Shown here piece by piece: positions 12,791 through 24,744 of a stretch of 64,000 nt of DNA. Source of the stretch: Torreya grandis (taxonomy: Eukaryota > Streptophyta > Pinopsida > Cupressales > Taxaceae); the NCBI GenBank assembly GCA_037957365.1, contig JARHVA010001425.1, positions 2,997,501 to 3,061,500 of the forward strand. Reading direction: 5' to 3'. Every line of letters starts with the position of its first letter. Position 1 is the first letter of the stretch. A model generated the notes under the pieces. The model had not been told where the DNA came from. It made no database searches and saw nothing but the letters and a program-made list of their open reading frames with translations. A program made the position numbers and the translations under genes.

Positions 12791-12990
12791 ACATTACCCC
12801 TTCACATCATATCATCTTATTGTTCTTTATTTTTGGCCTTCTACTTTTGGTTCTTGTTTTCTTTTCCTATAGTTTTTTTTTCAACCCTTGAGGCTTGCTT
12901 TGCTATATTTTTATACTTGCTTAACTATTAGGTTGTAGGATCCTTGTAAAACTTATTCATTTACCTGATCAAATAAAAAATAATCATCAT

Positions 12991-14841
12991 TAAACTTTAA
13001 AATGTTTTTTATATGCTATATCACTACTCATATAAAAAAATTATAGCTCAAAACCTGCTTGGAAACTATCATTAATAATTTAAATCATGCGACAATATAT
13101 ATTTCCATGCTTTGTTGATAACTTCCATAAGTTTTATACATGTATCTAGCTCCTTAAACCCCTGCCCCCATTCATGTAGATGGTTCTGTAGTTTCACTTG
13201 TAATCAGTCATGTGTTTGTTGGAAAGTTATCAATGATGTCATAGAGGTGTCCTTGTGAGTGGATGATGTGATTTGATAGCCAAAGCAACAATGACAAAGT
13301 GTGCAATATGCTTGTCCTAGTATGATTTAAGTAGGATTGGTTGATCTTCAGAGTTTGACTATTCAGAGATGATTAAGGATGAGTTTGAAGTATTGAGAAT
13401 GTATAAAGGGTCCTATCAAAGGTCCATGGTGGTTAAAGTGCTTATGTGAATAAGTGGAATTCATTTGGTAGTCCATAATTTTTATCTAGATAGTTTAGGT
13501 CCAATGGTAGAAAATATGAGTAGGCAGTTTGATGACATCATAATTACCAAATGGAAGTGAGTCAAGGGGACTAGTTATTATGCATCATATCTTAGGTTAT
13601 CCATCAAATCATGGTCAGATATATGAGGATGTAAAATTGGCTACTTAGATAAAATTCATTATTTTCCCATAGCCAAATTTGCAAAGGGTTCAAGTAGAGT
13701 CGAGTAAGCATGTTTGATGAGGTTAGAATTCACATGAATGAAGGTGTCAGGACAAAATGACCATATGGGTTTGTTCTATTTTGAGCCTATTTTATTTTCT
13801 TTAAATTTTAGATCATGCACCAAAGTATGAAAAAAGTTATGTAGGAGCAAAGTTGGTCTCCTAGACAAATTCTAAGCATAGTTGGCTCTATGACAAGATT
13901 TTGAGAAGGCATTTTAATGGTTTTAAATCTCACACACATGAAGTTTTCAGGAGTAGTTTGTTATATGGATGGATTTTCATTTAAAAGGTGATCATGAGTT
14001 CCAAATTTGAGATGATGAATCTAAGCGTAGAATAAGTTATTAAGGTCCAACATAGGCTTTCTAGGTATATTGTAGTTGGTCCCCATAGTCAATTTGCATG
14101 ATGTTAAATATTTGGACCTAGTGGAGATCCAACATCTCATAGGAGTTCATATAGTGAATATATATGGTGTACATAGAGTCAAATAGGTTAATATGATATC
14201 TATTTAGCAAAGGTAAAGATCGAGCATCTTATAGAAGATCAATAGAGAGTGTGTGTTTGAGGATGTTAGGATATTGCATGATGAGGACAAGTGTCTAAAG
14301 TTTAATGACAAGCAGAGATAAAGATCAAGATTTTTTAGGATCAATGGTGAGTGGATGTTCATATTTATTGAGATTAATGGTGTGAAATAAAGTCAAAAGG
14401 TCAAAGTAATAGTTTTTTAGCATGACTAAAGTGAGGACAATCTCAAAGAGATTGATAGAGCATATGTAGTCAAAATTCCCAAATCACACGAGATGAGGTC
14501 AACATGTGCAAGATTTAACGATTAGGAATTGGTGATATATGCATTAAAGATTGAATGATATTGAAGGTGCATGATCAATCTAAAAAAATGAGGACATAAG
14601 ATGAAAGCATTGTGTTTGAGGTTTAACTATGATCGTTGCCATTTGAATATTTAAATTTGCTAAGGGGAAACTCAGTGCTCAATAATTTATCCATATCTTT
14701 TGATAGAAGATGAATTTACTCATGTAGTAAAAATAAAAGTGGTAGAGGACTCCAAGTTACATATGGAAACCTGTATTTAAAGATTTTATAACATGTATAG
14801 ACATAGTTATGAAGGTCTAAAGTTAACTATGTTTTCATATA
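12991..14841. other. Intergenic repeat-like sequence, nothing recognised
   Basis: No domain or splice pattern is visible on either strand. Short phrases around GAGATCAA and GATGAGGAC recur loosely between 13700 and 14600, as in the noncoding part of an old LTR element, but I could not find a partner copy. Confidence 0.4.
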
Positions 14842-16094
14842 TGTTCTGCAAGTGACCCAAGAAGGATAATTCAACTTGTGTAGTTATTATTTTGATGTTT
14901 CATGATGACTTTACTATTTGAGAGTGTTGTAGACTCCATGAGGATGCTCTATGATTATTTTATATGTGTGATAAATCTATCTTTAGTATGAATAATGCTT
15001 AATAAGTTGACTATGTGTTCAGTAATGATGTTCCTGCATATAAGGTCTCTATTTGAGTTGTTTGAACATACACAGAGATGAGAAAAGGTGACTATGATCA
15101 TTTGAGGATGTCCTGGGGGACATAAAGAGTGAAATTACATATTTGAAAGTAGTCATGTTTTCTTGTTTTGTTTGATGATGTGCTAAATGGGTGAATAGGT
15201 CTCCATGAGACCTATAAGAGCTACAAAGGCCTTATTAAAAGGTGTAGCTACTTAAGTTGACCCATAGATGTTATGGCCAACCTATGAAGATTATTTTGAG
15301 CTATGTCTTGATGAGATAGTTGCCTTAAGGATTAAGGCATGCCTAATGGCTGACCAAGGTGTTGATTATCATGATTACTTTATAAATAGTGGAATCAAAT
15401 ATGATGGTTTTTAGACTTAGTGCAAAATACTAAGGAGAGATTTAAGAGAGGCTTGTATGTGGACTGTGGAGTGAAGGAGGGGTAGAGTTCCCTATGGATG
15501 AGTTGATGAGTAGATTAGTTTGAGGACTATTTATATGACCTATTGGTCATAATTTTGTGGGTAGAATAGTACTTTTGTTATTTGAGTATGAGTGAAGGTG
15601 AAGAGTGATAAGTAGAGGTCTATCATTAGGTGTTGAAAACATTAGTACAAATGTGGATGTGTTTATAGGTGTTGTTATGGTAGATCAACATCTAAGGTGG
15701 GTTGCATCCTCTTTACAAGGTAAAGCTTGATAAAAGTCTAGTTGTTATTACATCTTAGTTAGATAGGTGTTGAATCACCTTATGGGATTATAGTTTCAAT
15801 AAATAGGGATTGTAGTTCCTTGATCAGTTGTAGCTAGTCTAAATTGGTTCTTGTTATTATAAGATAGTAGTCTATTATAGGTTCCAATGGATTTTCTTCC
15901 CCAAGAGGGTTTCTCACATATGTCATGTGTTATGTGATTGATATTGCATTGTCTCTCTTTATACTTTCTATGAATGATTTGTATGCTTCATGAATGCTTG
16001 TGGTAACTGATTAAGTGTTTTAAAAAATCAGAATTGAAGTGGGATTATTTGGGCTCATTGATTCACCCGCTTCTCAATGATTTTACCTCTAATA
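14842..16094 (+). repeat. Copia-1 5' LTR
   Basis: The repeat aligns with the 3' LTR without large gaps from 14894 to 16094. The first 52 bp are short against 137 bp in the 3' LTR, consistent with a deletion of about 85 bp near the start. The end reads CTCTAATA where the 3' LTR has CTCTAACA, so the terminal CA has become TA. The start at TGTTCTGCA is inferred from its partner TGTTGGCA. Confidence 0.75.
15381..15388 (+). promoter_or_regulatory. Possible TATA box in the Copia-1 5' LTR
   Basis: TATAAATA lies about 710 bp upstream of the LTR end. The matching place in the 3' LTR (20761 region) reads TATGAATA, a one-base change. An LTR promoter is expected in this element class; the start site itself is not visible. 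Confidence 0.4.
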
Positions 16095-16096
16095 AT

Positions 16097-16108
16097 TGGT
16101 ATCAGAGC
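16097..16108 (+). other. Copia-1 primer-binding site (initiator Met tRNA)
   Basis: TGGTATCAGAGC sits two bases after the 5' LTR. It is the standard plant copia primer site, complementary to the 3' end of initiator methionine tRNA, and fixes the LTR boundary. Confidence 0.85.
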
Positions 16109-16155
16109 AGGTTTTTTGGTAAAGGATTAACAATTTGAAGGTGATCACAGGTAAA

Positions 16156-17120
16156 ATGGTTGACAAAGTGACTATGGCTTGTCTTCAAAACAATCTAGTT
16201 TGTGATTGATTAGAAGTTAATAGTGTGAAGACATAAGTGCAAAATCTAGAGGCAACAATCAAGAATTTGGAGGTAATGATGAATAAAGATCTCAATCAAA
16301 GAATGGAACAATTGGAAAGTAAAGCCATGACTTAATTAGATGTACTCTTATCCAATGAAAAGAGGGATTCCATCTCCACCAAAAGGGTCAAGAATAAAAA
16401 TTCATGGATCAGTAATATTCAAGAAAAAGGGAGGTCAAATATGAATAATGTCTTCAATGGGTATTGCTTCTCCTACAATCAATTTGGTCATAGATATAAG
16501 TATTGTGATCTTTCTCCAAAAATCAAAAGGGATCTCATATGTTAAAACTTTAACCAACAAGGTCACATAGCCAAAAACTACAATAGAGCCTTTTGGAAAA
16601 AGGAAATATAATTCATTGACACTATCAATTTTTTCAACAATTTTTTCAAGAAGATCAAGTCTAAAGAAGAAAAGAAGCAAATTCCAAGCAGATCACCAAA
16701 GGAAGTCATTATTTGTTCAAGCAGATTTGCATACTCAATAAGATGGGAACACGAGATGGTTCATAGACAATGGATGCTAAAATCATATGATGGGAGACAA
16801 GAGTAAGTTTATCTCTCTCAAAAAGACCAACCTAGGTGTAGTTAGATTTGGTGACAACAAATCTGCTAGCATAGTTGACAAAGGTATGTTGAGTTTGGAC
16901 AATGGTCATACTAAGATTGGGAATGTATTATATGTAGAAGGTTTGAAACATAATATTTTAAGTGTGAGCCAAATGTGTAAGTAGAGAAATGTTGTAACTT
17001 TTCATGATGATGTATGTGAAATATGAAAGGCAAAATTTGGTAGATTAATTGTAAATGTTCATAAAATATACAACAACATATATGTATTCCATGAATCTAA
17101 GAAATAAGAGTGCTTCATAA
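16156..17120 (+). pseudogene. Copia-1 gag C-terminal part, zinc knuckle and protease relic
   Basis: An ATG at 16156 opens a short, helical, Glu/Lys-rich stretch of about 100 codons and then two decayed zinc knuckles near 16465-16580. The first reads C-F-S-Y-N-Q-F-G-H-R-Y-K-Y-C, with the second Cys changed to Tyr. The protease core follows near 16750 as W-F-I-D-N-G (normally D-S-G), then H-M-M-G-D. Next comes the G-N-V-L-Y-V-E-G-L-K-H-N-I-L-S-V-S-Q block typical of copia (16918-16980). The usual large gag core domain before the knuckle is not seen, so gag is shortened. Stops at 16981 and elsewhere inactivate it. Confidence 0.75.
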
Positions 17121-17125
17121 GTTAA

Positions 17126-18027
17126 TTGGAAGAAAGTTGGCTTTGGCATAGAAGGCTTGGACATATAAATTTTGATAATATGATAAAAATAAGTTCAAAG
17201 GGTTTGGTAATGCATATGCCTAAGATTTATAAGATTCCTCATTCTCTTTGCAAAGCATGTCTTCATGGAGAAGTAAACCAAGAGAAGATACAAAACCAAG
17301 GAGTTCTCCACTATAGAGCCATTGGAGTTGATCCACGCTGATATATGTGGGCTTATGATACTCAAAGTGTTCAAGGTAATAGCTACTTCATGCTTCTTAT
17401 TGATTATTTTACTAGGATGACTTAGATATTCTTTCTTAAAGAAAAATCAGAAGATTTTACAACATTTGTGGCATTCAAATCTCTTGTAGAAAATGATAAA
17501 CGTTTAAAGATTAAGTTTATGAGATCAGATAAAGGAGGTGATTTTTGGTCTCATAAGTTTGATGATTTTAGTGAAGAACATGGAATAATAAGACAATATT
17601 CTACTGATAGAACACCACAATAGGATGGTGTGGTTGAAAGGAAGAATATGAATATTATTGAGATGGATAAAACCATGCTTCAAGATGCAAAATTATCAGA
17701 TGGATTTTGGGAAGAGTCAATCAACACTTCTTTTTACATCCTCAATAAGTGTCAAATTAGGGTAAATAGTATTAAGACTCCTTATTAGTTATGGAACAAT
17801 AGAGCGGCTATTGTCAAACATTTCAAAGTGTTTGGGAGTAGGTGCTTCATCAAAAGTGATAAAGAGAATCTTGGAAAATTTGATTCAAAGTATGATGAGG
17901 GCATCCTTTTAGGTTATTTTTCTATTAATACTACCTATAGGTGTTTAAACAAGAGACTTCACAAGATTGTTGAAAGTTAAAATGTAAGGGTAGATGAGAC
18001 AAGTAGAGTCAAGAAGACAAAAGTGTA
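17126..18027 (+). pseudogene. Copia-1 integrase relic
   Basis: The gag-pre-integrase zinc-binding part is clear at 17126-17290: W-L-W-H-R-R-L-G-H-I-N and L-C-K-A-C. A frameshift near 17325 separates it from the core, where H-A-D-I-C-G supplies the first catalytic Asp in another frame. The second Asp is in R-S-D-K-G-G-D-F (about 17524), and the Glu is in V-V-E-R-K-N (about 17631), after T-P-Q-stop-D-G, where the stop replaces the usual Gln. F-K-V-F-G-S-R-C-F-I-K and I-L-L-G-Y-F mark the C-terminal region. Integrase would join element cDNA to host DNA; frameshifts and stops make this one dead. Confidence 0.85.
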
Positions 18028-18279
18028 GGTAAGTGACTCAATTTAGAATAAAGTTGCAAAAAATGATGAGTTATTTTTTCAAATAGATGATGAATAAGAA
18101 GAGGAGGAAAGATAAGATTTTAAAGCTCCATATAGAAGGATTCATAAATATCATCATATCTCTTAGATTATTCGAAATGTTGGTGCAAGGTTGTAGATTA
18201 GAATAGAATGTTGATAAATCAAAATAAAAAAGACTCAACTCTATTATCCATGATTGAACCCAAAACATTCAAGAAATCT

Positions 18280-19760
18280 AGAAAATATGAAAGTTGGAAT
18301 GATGCAATGGATGAATAAATTGATCAAATAGAAAAGAATGAAACATGGGACTTAGTTCCTAGGCCAAAAGATAAAAATGTGATAGGTACCAAATGGGTTT
18401 TCAAAAACAAGATGAATGAAAAAGGAGAAGTCTTAAGGAATAAGGCTAGATTGATGTGTAAAGGATATGTTTAGGTTGAAGGAATATATTTTGATGAGAC
18501 TTTTAATCCTATGGCAAGGATGGAATTAATTATAATCTTTTTGGCATATGCATGTTCAAATCTTTAAAAGTATATCAAATGGATTTGAAATATGCATTCT
18601 TAAATGGCAACTTAGAAGAAGTCTACATTGAGTTATCTGAAGGATACTTTATGTCAAGTAATCAAGATTTTGTGTGTAAATTGAAGAAGGATATGTATGG
18701 TCTTAAACAAGATCCTAGAGCTTAGTAAGATAGGATAGATAAGTATCTTTTAAGTCAAGGCTTTAAAAAGGGGTTAGCTAATAGTAATTTGTACATTAAG
18801 ATAAAAGGTAATCATCAATTAATAGTTATTGTATATGTTGATGACAGTTTTTGTTGATAATTATAAAATGAGTAGAGAATTTGCAGATACTATGAAGAGT
18901 GAGTTTGAAATGTCAATGTTGGGATAACTATATTTCTTATTATGATTATAGATTAATCAACTTGATGCAAGGATATTTGTTTCACAAAATAAATAAATCA
19001 AGGATATGCTAAGGAATTTTGACATGATGGATTGTAAGCCAATATGTACTCCAATGATCAAAAGATGCAAGTTATGTAAATTGGATAACTCACTAAAAGT
19101 TCATCAAACTTTGTATAGATCCATGATTGGAAGTCTTTTGTACTCTACTACATCTAGGCCTGACATCATGCAAAAAGTAGGTATTGTAGTAAGGTTTTAA
19201 GATGATCCTAGAGAATATCACTTGAAAGAAGTCAAAAGGATTTTGAGATATCTCAAAGGCACCATAGAATATAGTTTATGGTATCCCAAGATTAAAGAAT
19301 TCTCTTTAAAATAATATACTAATGTTGATTGGGTAGGATGTGTGGATGATAGGAAGAATACCAATGGTGGGTCTTATTCATGGGAAAATGCTTGGTGTCT
19401 TGACTAAGCAAGAAGAAGACTCAATATCTCTATCAATTTTAGAAGCTAAGTATATAATAACTACTTCTTATTGTACACAAGTCATGTGGATGAAACAAAG
19501 TTTGGAGGATTATAAGGTAAGACAAAATGGACCTTGTTTTATTTATTGTGACAATACTAGTGCAATTAGTATCTCAAAAAATCCTATTATGCACTAAAAA
19601 AATAAACACATTTCTATTAGATATCATTTATTGAGAGAACAATAGATTAATCAATGTGTTAAGTTGGAGTATGTGCCCACAAAAGAGTAGCTTGCAAATA
19701 TTATGACCAAACCATTATCAAAAGATAATTTTGAGTATCTAAGGCAAAGCTTGGGTGTCA
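18280..19760 (+). pseudogene. Copia-1 reverse transcriptase-RNase H relic
   Basis: The RT begins near 18300 with a D-Q-I-E-K-N-E-T-W-D-L-V-P block, G-T-K-W-V-F-K-N-K, a K-A-R-L segment with K-G-Y-V-stop-V-E-G, then F-D-E-T-F-N-P. A frameshift near 18550 precedes L-E-E-V-Y-I-E-L and M-Y-G-L-K-Q-D-P-R-A. The active-site motif Y-V-D-D survives at about 18835. The RNase H side has M-I-G-S-L-L-Y, T-S-R-P-D-I, and R-Y-L-K-G-T (19120-19270), then V-D-W-V-G, and finally E-A-K-Y-I and I-Y-C-D-N-T-S-A-I at 19440-19570. The order and spacing are normal for copia. Two adjacent stops at 18723-18730 replace W-Y after P-R-A. Confidence 0.85.
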
Positions 19761-20128
19761 TTTCTTTCTCTATGAATCAATATAAGGTCTTTGGTTAAGT
19801 GGGAACAATAAACTCATGAGCTTGATCTAGAGGTTTGTGAAGGAGCTATTGTTCATGGTCAAAATGGGTGTTTTTAGGTTGTTTGTGAGCATATTTTTTG
19901 TTTGGTGAGTGACATGAAGCTCTCTTGGTGGTCCTTATAGTAGTTTGAAAGAGAAATATAGTAAGTATATGTGGTGACTCTTCATGGTGTGTAGAGATTT
20001 GAAGATGCTCAAAAGGTGCAATTGCTTAGAGATATTAAAGGGAGTCCCTATTAGATGATTCTTGGCGAGTTCCATTGAATTTTAATTCTTTTTTGTGTTA
20101 TTTATTCATTAGTTGTAGTGCTTGATTG

Positions 20129-20135
20129 AAGGGAG
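20129..20135 (+). other. Copia-1 polypurine tract
   Basis: AAGGGAG directly before TGTTGGCA, the start of the 3' LTR. Plus-strand DNA synthesis starts from such a tract; it is short here. Confidence 0.6.
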
Positions 20136-21474
20136 TGTTGGCATGGAGCAAAAGGAATTTGTCAAGGAAAGAAGAGGTTGGATCAAGGTAAGGGGGAGTT
20201 TTTATCATATTTCTAAGATGGTACTTTCCTATTTGATAGTCTTTTCAAGTCCTTAGGATCAATTGCTATTTCAATGTTTCATTATGACTTTGCTATTTGG
20301 GACTGTTGTAGACTCCATGAGGATACTCTGTGAGTATTTTAGAGGTGTGATCAATATATCTTGAGTATGAACAATGCTTAAGAAGTTGACTTGTGTTCAA
20401 TAATGATGTTCCTATGTATAAGTTCTCTGTTTGAGTTATTTGAGCATATATAGAAATTATCAAAGGTGATTGTGATAATTTTAGGATGTCTTAGGGGACA
20501 TAAGGAGTAGACCTAGGTATTTAAAAGTGGTAATATGTTCTTTTTTTGTTTGATGATGTGAGAAATGGGTGAATAGGTCTCCATGAGACCTATAAGAGCT
20601 ACAAGGGCCTTATTAAAGGGTGTAACTACTTAAGGGTGACCCGTAGATGCTATGACTGACATATGAATATCTTTTTGAGCTATGTCTCAATGAGATATCT
20701 ACTTTAAGGGTTAAGGCATGCCTCATGGCCAACCAAGGTGTTGATTATCATGATTACTCTATGAATAGTAGAACCAAAGATGATGGTTTCTATACTTGGT
20801 GAAAAAGATTAAGGAAAAATTTAAGAGAGGATTCTATGTGGAATGTGGAGTGAAGGATGGGTAGAGTGCCCTATGGATGAGTTGATTAGTAGATCAATTT
20901 GAGGATTGTGTATATGACCTATTGGTCATAATTCTATGGGTAGAATAGTGCTCTTGTTGTTTGAGTATGATTGAAGGTGAAGAGTGATAAGTAGAGGTCC
21001 ATCATTAGGTGTTAAAGACATTAGTATAAAGGTGGATGTGTTCATAAGAATTATTGTGGTAGCTCATTATGTAAGGTGGTTGTAGCCTCCTTCTAAGGTT
21101 AAACTTGATAAAATTATGGTTATTATTGTAGCTTAGCTAGACATGTGTTGAAGCACCTTTTGGGATTGTAGATTCAATAAATAGGGATTATAGTTCCTTG
21201 ATCAGTTGTACCTGGTCTAAATTAGTTCTTGTTATTATAGGATAGTAGTCCAATTGTAGCTTCTAGTGGGTTTTCTCCCCCAAGAGGGTTTCCCACATAT
21301 GTCATGTGTTATGTGATTGATCTTACATTGTCTCTCTTGTTCATTGCTATGAATGATGCGTATGCTTCATGAATGCTTATGGTAACTGATTAAGTGTTTT
21401 TAAAGATTAGAATTGAAGTTGTATTATTTGGGCTCACTGATTCACCCCCCCTCTCAATGATCGTACCTCTAACA
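20136..21474 (+). repeat. Copia-1 3' LTR
   Basis: It starts TGTTGG after a purine tract and ends CTCTAACA. It is homologous to 14842-16094, with shared landmarks such as CTCCATGAGACCTATAAGAG and CCCCCAAGAGGGTTT. At 1339 bp it is the more complete of the two LTRs. Confidence 0.85.
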
Positions 21475-24400
21475 ATGTTGATCTTTGTTTTCTTTCTCCT
21501 CCCTGTGAAACCCTAATCTCACTTTTGACTATAAAATGACTTTGAAAAATGGGTTAGCTCTTTGGGTTAGACAACCCAAATCACTCCCCTCTAAGTGACT
21601 GAGTGTTACATATGTTAAAATACTCTTAATATGACTTAAAGCACATGCCTTTCTCCTACCTAGGTGTGTATACAACATCATGGTTATTATATAATGCAAT
21701 GCAATTTTTATATTTTGACATTTGGCACCATGAAAATTTAACTTTTTGTGCATATTCATACTTGGCTTTAACACTATTCCTTTCATGAGATTTTATATTT
21801 TTATGTCTTTGTGATAATGTATCAAGTGGATGTTAATTAATTTCTCAATGTGTTCAAGTGATTCTCAATGTGATGGCCAAGTGAGTGTAACCTTAGTATT
21901 GATTTATATTTACAGTCGATTCTATTATTTCTCACTATGTCTGACCCATGAAAAGTGTCTAGGTCAACCTAATGGAGAATCCCAATTCAAAAAATAGTTC
22001 TATTCTTAGATGTTACTAATAGAGGTAGAGACCTATGGTAAACTATAACTATTCATTTGTTTATGGTACTATCATGGGAGTGAAAATAAGTGATTTGAGA
22101 TATGGATGAATGTTCTTGTGCAAACTAGATTGATCCTAAATATATATATCTGATGAATATGATTTTCCTAGATAACAGGTGGGTAGACAGATAGAGGGAA
22201 AATATGCACAAGAATCAAATGTATGTGTAATGTCTAACTATGTCAAAATGTGCCAAACTAGATATTTTCAAAGTGTCTAATACCAAACTTAGGCATATAT
22301 AGGTTCACACCTTTCTATTGAGTTTGACATGATTATAATTTATGATGGTTACATATGTTTTATCCATAGATTTATATACTTTTATTATATTCTAGTTACA
22401 TGTAATTATACTATTTAATCACTTCAATACTTCAACTATATACATTGTATAAAACATGATACGTTTAACTCTTTCTTATAAGACAAGTGATTACAATGCA
22501 TGTTTTTCATATCCCTTACCTCAAAAGGGGAATTATTTCTAGATATTATATATATATTTTTGTAATTGAGAAAATAAGAATGAGCAAACTTGATTGAACT
22601 AAGAGCACAAAAAATAGTTCATTTATCTACTTCCTTGATCAAGAAGTGGATTGGGTTGAAAAAATTTCTAGAGAAATACTAGACATTATTATAGTTTGTT
22701 TAAAATTTTGTCATTAGAATAGATTTTGGTTTTTTAGAAACATCATTCAAATACCACTATGTGTAATATCTCTTATGCACACCCTTTCAAATTACATTTT
22801 TAAAATTACTACATTTTCACATTGATATGTCATTAAATACTTATTGCAATTAGCCAATATTTTCAGGAATGTCTGCTTTCTAAATACTAAAAATCCATAT
22901 GGATGGATAATATATTGATCATCATTTAGGTCATCATTTTTATAATTTTATGAATACATACATTCACTCATATAAACATATCAAAGTAGGGGAATTATGT
23001 AGACACTCAAAATTGGTTCAAATCCATTTTTCATAGCATCTTTTACCAATTTTTACACATTTGGTCCATTTGTATATATTTTGGTATTTTTAAGACATTT
23101 TTTAACCCAAAATATTATCTCTTCAGCCTTCTTCATTCAACATGTTCTCAAAATTTAGCCATTGTAGTGTTTAAGCATTATCTATATATATTTTGAGCTA
23201 ATTTCACCCTTCACAAGTATCTATCTCTCCTAGGACAAATTTTGTGGCCATAAGTTTACCATTGAATTTTTGTGTGTGTATTCAATAGGCCACTGAATGT
23301 GTCCTCTTTATTCTTTTGGGTCTTTCTTCCTTGGCATGATTCCTTATACCTATGATTTTACAAATCTTTACTTTACATGGTTGGCCATTGGACATGCTAA
23401 GTCTTAGAGATCCCTATATACAAATTATTCCTATTATTTAAGTATGATCAAATGGTGAGTCCTTATTTATAATCCAAACTATAGCCTTCGATTTACATAT
23501 GTATTGTTACACTTATGATGAAGTATTCCACCTTGATACTTTAATCTTCTTCAAGCTATTTTTACATTATCTAATTTTACCAAATGAGGGTTATGAGAAT
23601 GTTAATGTAGTTGTATCATCACTTATAGGGAAAATAATGTTGAAACCTTTTTTTGAGATTCCATTAATATTATACAAAAACTAAGTGGGGCCTGATTCTA
23701 GCATGTGGGATATGTCGTTGAAACCCCCTTAATTTTATTTGACCCAACTACTTATATCCCTTCTCTTTTGCATGTTTTACAAAAAATTAGTTCAAGAAGG
23801 GAATAAGACATCAATTTAAATATTTTTACCACCAATTCTAGAGTGTAAACACAAGATTTACATCATCAAGAGGTAAACTTATATAGAAAAATCTAAAACT
23901 CAAAAAGGTGTGTAGTACCTATTCAGTGCTTAATAATAGATTCATTAGTCACAATACATAAATTTATTTGGGAGTTGAATCTTCCATGAATAGATTCATC
24001 AGTATTTGAATTGATGTTGAATCCATCCTTTGACAATAAGCAGTCCAAATTTCATACAAAGTTGATTCATTCCTTCTAGACCACCACTGTACTCACAAAA
24101 TCCCAAGATTTTGGACATGTGTAATTATTTCATAAGTTTTATTTTTTATATTATAAATTGATTATCAAATCAATTTAATATATGTTTCTTTAGTATTTTA
24201 GATTATTATATTCTAGATCTTATCTATGCCATAATTTTATATATTTTGCATAGTTTAATTTCCATTATATAAAATTAGTTAAAATAACAAATTTTTATTT
24301 ATTTTTTAATTTTATGTGAATTGTGTACCAAAAAAAGACTACCTCTTCTTTTAATTTTTAATTATTTTATTTATAAATTATTTTTTCACTAAGAACAATA

Positions 24401-24744
24401 AAATAATATTTATTTTAACTAATTGTTAATTAATTATTTCATTTTTTAATATACTTTTAACTACTTCATTCATATAAATCTTCAAAATTAATATCTTTTC
24501 TAAATATACAATATAAATTAATTGATTAAATTCTCATGTTGATGATTGATTAAAGAGAGTGTGAATAGAAATGGTAATTAAAAAATCACTTAGAAAGTTT
24601 TATCAAGAAATAATTCACTTCACTCACAAGAATATTATTTATTGACGTTGAACCAAAGAGATCCATTGATAATGTAATAAATAATAATAGAAAACAAGAA
24701 TGCCTAATTAATTACAATCTATAGGAAGGTTTGAGATAAGAAAA
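21475..24744. other. Intergenic AT-rich sequence with one LTR-like edge
   Basis: No gene was found. At 22985-23010 a purine-rich run, AAAGTAGGGGAATTA, precedes TGTAGACACTC, which has the look of a polypurine tract and LTR start, but no second LTR, primer site or coding relic supports it. From about 24130 to 24560 the sequence is extremely AT-rich, upstream of the dioxygenase pseudogene. Confidence 0.4.

Larger units (their letters stand above)
8930..12990 (+). mobile_element. 5'-truncated L1-type LINE with RNase H
   Basis: The copy begins inside the reverse transcriptase N-terminal part, with ORF1 and the endonuclease missing, as expected for 5' truncation. It runs through RT, zinc-binding region and RNase H to a T/G-rich 3' UTR. 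The 3' end at about 12940-12990 reads GATCCTTGTAAAAC, then TTTACCTGATCAAATAAAAA. This resembles the 3' end of the small L1 at 37349 (minus strand, ACCCCTTCAAAACC, then TTTACCTTAAAT), which supports the boundary. RT motifs differ clearly from the neighbouring minus-strand LINE, so it is another subfamily. Confidence 0.8.
14842..21474 (+). mobile_element. Copia-1: old Ty1/copia LTR retrotransposon with both LTRs
   Basis: Two direct repeats, 14842-16094 and 20136-21474, flank an internal region with the copia order: nucleocapsid, protease, integrase, reverse transcriptase, RNase H. A primer site follows the 5' LTR and a short purine run precedes the 3' LTR. Over the alignable 1200 bp the LTRs differ by roughly one base in eight by eye, which is clearly older than Copia-2. 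Integrase and RT wording (I-L-N-K-C-Q-I-R-V-N-S; G-T-K-W-V-F-K-N-K) resembles the Tork/SIRE-like part of copia, but the lineage was not tested. I found no convincing target-site duplication, so the outer 5' edge is uncertain. Confidence 0.85.

Noticed and set aside
3480..12990. One LINE inverted by twin priming
   Set aside because: The geometry fits, but both halves contain the same RT region and their RT sequences differ, so they are two insertions.
22985..23010. Gypsy-type 3' LTR start (purine run, then TGTAGACAC)
   Set aside because: No partner LTR, primer site or coding relic nearby; kept only as a remark.
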